Origin: Arthrobacter sp. Hiyo4
GTDB lineage: Bacteria; Actinomycetota; Actinomycetes; Actinomycetales; Micrococcaceae
Assembly (NCBI GenBank): GCA_002370555.1
Contig: AP014718.1
Location: 1,612,001-1,676,000 of the forward strand
Direction: 5' to 3'
Length of the DNA stretch: 64,000 nucleotides
The notes under the pieces are model-generated. The model was not told the DNA's origin. It was given only the letters and a program-made list of their open reading frames with translations, and made no database searches. Positions 59,487 through 64,000 of this stretch are shown here, piece by piece; positions within the stretch are counted from its first letter, which is position 1, and each line of letters begins with the position of its first letter. The translations under genes and the position numbers were made by a program.

Positions 59487-59715
59487 TGCCTTCGACTATC
59501 CGCACGCGGTGGTCACGGGCCGGCGGATGTAGCAGGCACTTCGGGCGACGGCGCCGCCCGGCTTCCCGGGGAATGGGCGCTTCAGGTGCCGAACGACTAC
59601 CGCGACGTCCTTCGCCACGCCGTCCCCGCAGCGATCGCAGACGCCGGGATCAACCCGGTGGCCGTCGTCGGGGTTGCCACGGACTTCACGGCCTGCACCA
59701 TGGTGCCGGTCAGGG
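59487..59715 (+). pseudogene. Ribulokinase (AraB) fragment
   Basis: FDYPHAVVTGRRM, then WALQVPNDYRDVLRHAVPAA and VVGVATDFTACTMVPV match the N-terminal part of ribulokinase. An in-frame TAG follows RRM and both ends are missing. The following bases to 59924 are scrambled and unassigned. With the lacI fragment it looks like the residue of a deleted arabinose locus. Confidence 0.7.
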
Positions 59716-59924
59716 CCATCGAGGCTGACCGCCATGCCCCCAAAGATGGTGCCCATAGTCGCGACGCTATCCAGCGCCGATGCTATGGGGACCAGCACGG
59801 CGCTGGCCGGCTACTCTGGCTTACGCTCTTGTGGTGGCGGCTCATGGGTCCGTGCGGCAAGATCGTGATCCTGGAGCGCAGGGACCATCCAAACGTTCGA
59901 GGTTACGGCGGATGCCTAGGTTTA

Positions 59925-60509
59925 TCAGCCCTGGGCTGCAGCCACTACGCGCTCGCCGTTGAAGTATTCGAGGTGCCACCCCTCGGTGGCATGGTAATGG
60001 GCAAGGTTCAGCACCGCGTTGTCGATCCTGTGCAATGTTCGGCCGATGGCGCGGTTAAGGCTGACCCGGAGGAGTGTGCCGTGGGCGACCACAAGGACGC
60101 GGCGGGCGGGGAATTCTTCGGCCAGCGCTTCCAGTGCACCCAACCCCCGCGCGGCCGCGTCGTCCTCACTTTCGGCGCCGCGGTAACCACCGGGTATGCG
60201 CAGGGCCTCCAGCTCGGGGCCGGCCTGCAACCCCTCTGCCTGTCCGAAGCTGCGTTCGGCGAGCGCCGGAATGTGCCGCGTAACGCTCAGCCCCAGCCCG
60301 TCCGCAATCACGCTGGCGGTTTCCGCGGCACGACTAAGCGGCGAGGACACAATCGCCTCCCACTCATAGTTTGACAGGACGTCGACGGCGTCGCGCGCCT
60401 GGCCACGGCCGACGTCGTTCAGCGGAATGTCTGTAGCTCCCTGAAGCCGACGCTGCGCATTCCAGTCTGTCTGGCCATGGCGGATCAAGGCGAAGGTCGT
60501 TAGGGTCAT
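59925..60509 (-). CDS. Histidine phosphatase family protein
   Basis: Intact, 194 residues. The catalytic RHG motif is FALIRHGQTDWNAQRRLQG, with PLNDVGRGQA and SSPLSRAAETA, the acid residue in LAERSFGQAEG and the second His in VVAHGTLLRV. It is a phosphoglycerate-mutase-like phosphatase of unknown substrate. Confidence 0.88.
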   Translation of the reverse strand: MTLTTFALIRHGQTDWNAQRRLQGATDIPLNDVGRGQARDAVDVLSNYEWEAIVSSPLSRAAETASVIADGLGLSVTRHIPALAERSFGQAEGLQAGPELEALRIPGGYRGAESEDDAAARGLGALEALAEEFPARRVLVVAHGTLLRVSLNRAIGRTLHRIDNAVLNLAHYHATEGWHLEYFNGERVVAAAQG

Positions 60510-60572
60510 GCTCTCTATTCTGCCCTGAGGGTGGGCTCGGTCCGGGCGGCCGCGAGGATCAAGGCAACCTTT

Positions 60573-61387
60573 CTAGGCCCAAGGGTCCGGTCCAGCGTTG
60601 CGGTCTATGAAGTCCAGGACAGCCGGATGGGCGGGATCAATGAGATGCCCGCCCGGGACCAGAACCGTATGGGTAAAGGGCAACGCACCCGACAACCTCG
60701 CGTTCACGGACCGGCAGGCCTCGGGGGAGTCCTCGGCGGAGACGATCAGGGCGGGCCGGCGGATACCGGCGAGTTGCTCCTCGGTCAGTTCCAATGCATC
60801 TTCGCTGAGATCCAGGCCGTGGCCGTTGATTTCGGCCAGGACAGCGTGGCTCGTGCCGGCAAACATCTGTTTGAGCCCGGGAGGAAGCGACTCCCATGTC
60901 GCGTCCCCAAGGGCTTCCCGGATTACAATCTCGGCGGCAAGCCCGGGCTGACCTTCCGTGCGCTTGAGGACCTGGCGGCGCAGGCTGCGGGCCAAGCGTC
61001 CGCATCCGGAGCGATGGTGAACAACGCCGGTTCCAGGAGGACCAGGGCTTTGACCTTGTCCGGGAAACGGCGGGCAAGTTCGACGGCGATCAGGCCGCCT
61101 GTGCTGCGGCCGATCACGATTGCCGGCCCAGCACGGAGCGCCGCCAAGACTGCCGCTGCGTCGTCGACATGATCCACCAGGTCCAAGGTCGCGAACGGCC
61201 GCTGCGGGGCACTGCGGTGGAAACCCCTGCGGTCGTAGATGATGCAGCGGCCATGCCGGGCGAGTTCGGTTGCGGCGTCCGCCCACATCACAGCCGAACT
61301 GGGTGTTCCGTGCATGCCTAGTATTGGTGTCCCTTGGCCGCTCTCTTCGTAGTAGAGATCAACACCGTTGACGCTGAAGTGGGGCAT
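60573..61387 (-). CDS. Alpha/beta-hydrolase fold protein (frameshift near 61000)
   Basis: About 270 residues. Oxyanion region LGMHGTPSSAVMW, nucleophile elbow VIGRSTGGLIAVELARRF, Asp in LIVSAEDSPEA and His in LVPGGHLIDPAHP form a complete triad. One shift near 61000 separates the halves. Substrate unknown; an esterase or non-haem haloperoxidase-like hydrolase is likely. Confidence 0.8.
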
Positions 61388-61740
61388 GTCGTCAGCTTGG
61401 AGTTCGCGCGTTCATCGCAGGACACTGCCCGGGCTCACGGGCCGGGCCAGTGCTCTCGGTCGAAGCCATAGGGGTTGGGAGCATCTTTCCGGTCAGCCGT
61501 TGCGGCGGGGCCGTTCCGTGCGTCGTCGTGATGAAGTGGCGGGGCGTGAGGGTCCTTAGCCTGCTTCAAGGGCACGCGGGGCGCGGTCTTTACGGGTGCA
61601 TCTTCGGCCAAGGGGAAACCTCACAAACACAGAAAGGTTGGCCCGCTGCTTGAACCGATAGAGACATGGTAACCCCGCGGGGCGTTCTGTCGCTGGTAAA
61701 TGCTCGTAGCCCGGCAGCTGCTTCCGTGTCAGGATCAGGT
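61388..61740. other. Intergenic stretch without a recognised gene
   Basis: Divergent spacer between the hydrolase and exonuclease genes. A GC-rich inverted repeat (GCCCGGgctcacggGCCGGGC-like) lies at about 61424-61446 without a T-run. No gene is supported. Confidence 0.4.
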
Positions 61741-62675
61741 ATGCCACACCGCCTGATGCTGCTTGATACTGCGTCACTGTACTTTCGCGCCTTTTATGGC
61801 TTGCCGGACACGATCCGCCGTGCTGACGGAACGCCGGTGAACGCGGTTCGCGGCCTCCTGGACATGATCGCCCGCCTCACCACGGATTACGGGGCAACGC
61901 ATCTGATTGCCTGCTGGGACGACGACTGGCGTCCGCAGTGGCGCGTAGACCTCATCCCGACCTACAAGATGCACCGTGTTGCCGAGCTTGTGTCGGATGC
62001 TCCCGACGTCGAGGTCGTCCCGGACGCGCTCGAGGCGCAGCTTCCGATGATCCGCCGCGTGCTCGAACTCGCCGGCATCGCCATCGTGGGGGCCGCGGAA
62101 CACGAGGCGGATGACGTCGTGGGGACCTATGCCAGCCACGCGGACCTCCCCGTGGATGTGGTCACCGGCGACCGTGACCTGTTCCAGACCGTCAGCGATG
62201 ACCGTCAGGTCCGGGTGATCTACACCGCGCGGGGCATGAGGAACCTCGAAGTGGTGACGGACGCCGTCGTCGTCGGGAAGTACCGCGTGCTGCCCGAACA
62301 GTATGCCGATTACGCGACCCTTCGCGGCGACGCCTCCGACGGGCTGCCAGGCGTTGCCGGCATCGGCGAGAAGACCGCTGCTTCGCTCCTTGGCGAGTAC
62401 GGCACATTGGAGAACTTGCTCGCTGCAGCCGCCGACGGGGGAGGCGGGTATCCGCGTCCGTGCGGTCGAAGCTCGCCGCTGCCGCGGACTACCTGACGGT
62501 CGCGCCACCTGTGGTGAAAATCGTGTGCGACCTCCCGCTTCCCACCCTCGAGGAAGCCGGGGCACAGCTGCACCCCGTCGACGGCGAATCGCGCGCCGTA
62601 CTGGAGCGTCTGGCCGTCGAATGGAACCTTGGCGGTTCGGTCAAACGCCTGCTCGACGCGCTTGACCGGCAGTAG
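61741..62675 (+). CDS. 5'-3' exonuclease, PolA N-terminal/FEN type (frameshift near 62450)
   Basis: About 311 residues. LMLLDTASLYFRAFYGLPD starts the fold; HEADDVVGTYAS and VVTGDRDLFQTV carry metal-binding acids; the helix-hairpin-helix is GDASDGLPGVAGIGEKTAAS. After one shift the end is GGSVKRLLDALDRQ. ATG at 61741 (MPHRLMLLD) is the family start. It acts on RNA primers or flaps in DNA repair; a stand-alone version separate from polA. Confidence 0.88.
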
Positions 62676-63092
62676 CGGTGATTGCTGCATAGGCTCAGCT
62701 AGACCGTTTGGGGGATGCTCCACTCCGGCCAGGGCTCGTCGACCGGTGCCTGTTGCCAGCTCCGCTCCGGCACGGGATCTACCGGGCGCAGACCTTTAAG
62801 CCGTTCGCCTGTCAGGGAGTCTCCGGACAGGGCCTCTTCATGCATAGCCACGCCAAGTCCCTGCGCCAGGGATCACCAGGGCAAGCGCAGCGACGGAAGC
62901 CTTAATGGCCTCCAACGCCTCCACCGCGGTTGTGCTTGTCATGCTCACATCATCGTGCGAGGCACTGACATTTAAGGTCCCCCTGGCCAGCGACGGGAAA
63001 TACCTTTGGAAAGTTTTTCCAAAGGGGCCTCAAGTGTCCGTTCGCGCAGCGTGCGGGCCTGGAACGGTGCCGCGCTCTGACACGTTGGCTGC
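62676..63092. other. Noncoding stretch with a perfect inverted repeat
   Basis: No gene is supported. It contains CCTTTGGAAA-gtt-TTTCCAAAGG at 63003-63025, a 10-bp perfect hairpin between convergent genes, plausible as a bidirectional transcription barrier. Confidence 0.5.
63003..63025. terminator. Candidate bidirectional hairpin
   Basis: Ten-base arms with a three-base loop between the convergent exonuclease and 2H-phosphoesterase genes. It has no long T-run on the plus side, so terminator function is uncertain; an operator is the alternative. Confidence 0.4.
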
Positions 63093-63670
63093 TCAGTCAG
63101 CCGTGAGGAACCGTCCGTTCCTGATCCGCGACGGACCAAAGACGACGGTTACCGGGGCAATCGTCCGCGGCCGGTGATCCCGCGACAGCGGACGGCCGAC
63201 GGCGACATGGGCACCCAGTGCGGGTACCGGTAGCCGAGTGCCGGTGAGCTGAGGATGAAGTCGTCCACATTGTCCACGAGAAGCCGGTCCAGGAGATCAT
63301 GCAGGCCCTGCACAAGGGACACCTGGTAGTCGTGCACGCGCCGGGGCACGTCCACTTCGAGCCCGGAGATGCCGCCGCCGCCCAGCACGATGAGTTGTTC
63401 CGAGGTGCCCGCAAACCCGTCCAGAACGGGCAGGCCCTGCAACCAGCCCGTCGTGCGCCGGGCGGCTTCACCGGCCGAGGTGATCCCCTTGGTCCAGTCC
63501 GCGACGTCCTGCGCAAAATCCGCCAGGATGCCGATATGCAACAGCGTCAGGTGCAGCCCTTGCGGCCTGCGCAGGGCATTGACATAGCTGGCCAGCGCCT
63601 CGTAGTCGGACGGGCCCGCACCAACCGTGAGGACGGGAACCTCCACTGTGATAGGCGGAAGCTGCTGCAT
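63093..63670 (-). CDS. 2H phosphoesterase, 2'-5' RNA ligase-like (frameshift near 63207)
   Basis: About 193 residues. The first HxT motif is LHLTLLHIG. In the frame as given the second is lost, but one added base near 63207 yields HWVPHVAVGRP, the second HxA/S motif, followed by a stop at 63093. ATG at 63670 reads MQQLPPITVEVPVL. The family hydrolyses 2',3'-cyclic phosphates or ligates RNA ends; the substrate is unknown. Confidence 0.75.
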
Positions 63671-63831
63671 GGGACCCCTCACGCTGGCACGGACTCGTGG
63701 GCTCTGGCTGCCATTATCCTCCGCTGCGGCCGCCTCGTCCCGGCGCGTGCTCTTGCCCTTGCGCCCGCCAGGGTGTCGAATCAAAGAACACGATTCGGCC
63801 CGGTGCATGGCAAAGACGCCAGGAGGTTCCC

Positions 63832-64000
63832 ATGTCAGTGAAAGCCGCAAAGGACACAGCACGGACACCGGGGCGGGGAGGGCCGGAGGTGCGCCGGGCT
63901 GACGCTCCGCACGGCATCGCGGCAACAGATCCGGAACAGGTGCGCAACGTGTCGCTCGTGGGGCATTCTGGCGCCGGGAAGACCCTGCTGATCGAAGCAA
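63832..64000 (+). CDS. Elongation factor G-like protein, 5' end only
   Basis: ATG at 63832 follows AGGAGG by 7 nt. After an Arg-rich leader, VRNVSLVGHSGAGKTLLIEA is the GTPase P-loop as in EF-G2-type proteins, which differ from canonical EF-G (GHIDAGKTT). The gene runs off the window. It is divergent from the 2H phosphoesterase. Confidence 0.7.
   Translation, partial: MSVKAAKDTARTPGRGGPEVRRADAPHGIAATDPEQVRNVSLVGHSGAGKTLLIEA

Noticed and set aside
62905-63177. 90-residue plus-strand frame after the exonuclease gene
   Set aside because: No ribosome-binding site or domain, and it overlaps the 3' end of the corrected 2H-phosphoesterase gene.
63262-63278. Sixth copy of the 17-bp palindrome (GTCCACATTGTCCACG)
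   Set aside because: It lies inside the 2H-phosphoesterase coding sequence (VDNVDD) and lacks symmetric outer arms; treated as chance.
1-64000. CRISPR array or tandem short-repeat array
   Set aside because: No regularly spaced direct repeats were seen; the only tandem duplication is the IS110 pair.

Overview
The window is high-GC DNA with GTG and TTG starts beside ATG and strings of 4-bp ATGA gene overlaps. Gene content points to a soil actinobacterium of the Micrococcaceae, Arthrobacter or Pseudarthrobacter-like. The indicators are bioB followed by the actinobacterial auxiliary gene bsaP, a homoprotocatechuate 2,3-dioxygenase of the type known from Arthrobacter, a stand-alone LigD-type polymerase and an AldO-type alditol oxidase. 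No intact tRNA or rRNA gene is present. The genus is an inference from gene content, not a measured identity.

A dominant technical feature is that most long genes, including housekeeping ones (bioB, bioA, xylA, dinB), are broken by single-base frameshifts. These usually sit in or next to G or C runs, and one added base restores a full family match. I treat most as probable sequence or assembly errors and annotate the reconstructed gene spans.

Layout. 1-10.75 kb: stacked integrated elements. Two copies of an identical 28-bp block resembling a tRNA 3' end lie at 1428 and 10721. They bracket a 9.3-kb island with an AbiEii-type toxin-antitoxin pair, a primase-helicase fusion of the TOTE conflict type, and a HigBA module. 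The HigB toxin gene is split by an IS1380-family element that is itself split by an IS1182-family element. A 17-bp palindrome recurs five times in this region only. 11.1-16.8 kb: a six-gene biotin operon on the minus strand (bioB, bsaP, bioA, bioF, bioD, cytochrome P450), each gene overlapping the next by ATGA. 17-20 kb: a dehydrogenase remnant, a quinone oxidoreductase, an IS630 remnant and a truncated tyrosine recombinase.

20.1-35.3 kb: a catabolic island with an IclR regulator and a CitE-like lyase on the minus strand. Divergent from them are a complete branched-chain-type ABC importer, an Asp/Glu/hydantoin racemase, two MmgE/PrpD proteins, a fumarate-reductase-type flavoprotein, a CaiB/BaiF CoA-transferase, a cyclase-type hydrolase and a hydantoinase/dihydropyrimidinase-type amidohydrolase. 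A shared 15-bp motif at its promoters suggests one IclR regulon. The substrate is not evident; this is the best candidate here for an undescribed pathway.

35.6-41 kb: two tandem, nearly identical IS110-family elements (candidate bridge-RNA elements), an IS3-family element inserted beside an IS1182-end relic, and decayed DNA. 41-46.6 kb: DNA-repair and small genes (dinB, a LigD-type polymerase, RidA, a SnoaL-like protein) among decayed fragments. 46.6-53.2 kb: the hpa lower pathway (hpaI, hpaH, hpaD, hpaE, a GntR regulator and an hpaG-RraA fusion), converting homoprotocatechuate toward pyruvate and succinic semialdehyde. 53.6-59.1 kb: a xylose locus (xylA, xylB, aldO, ROK repressor) with two matching operator candidates. 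59.2-64 kb: a lacI/araB chimeric relic, a phosphatase, an alpha/beta hydrolase, a 5'-3' exonuclease, a 2H phosphoesterase and the start of an EF-G-like gene.
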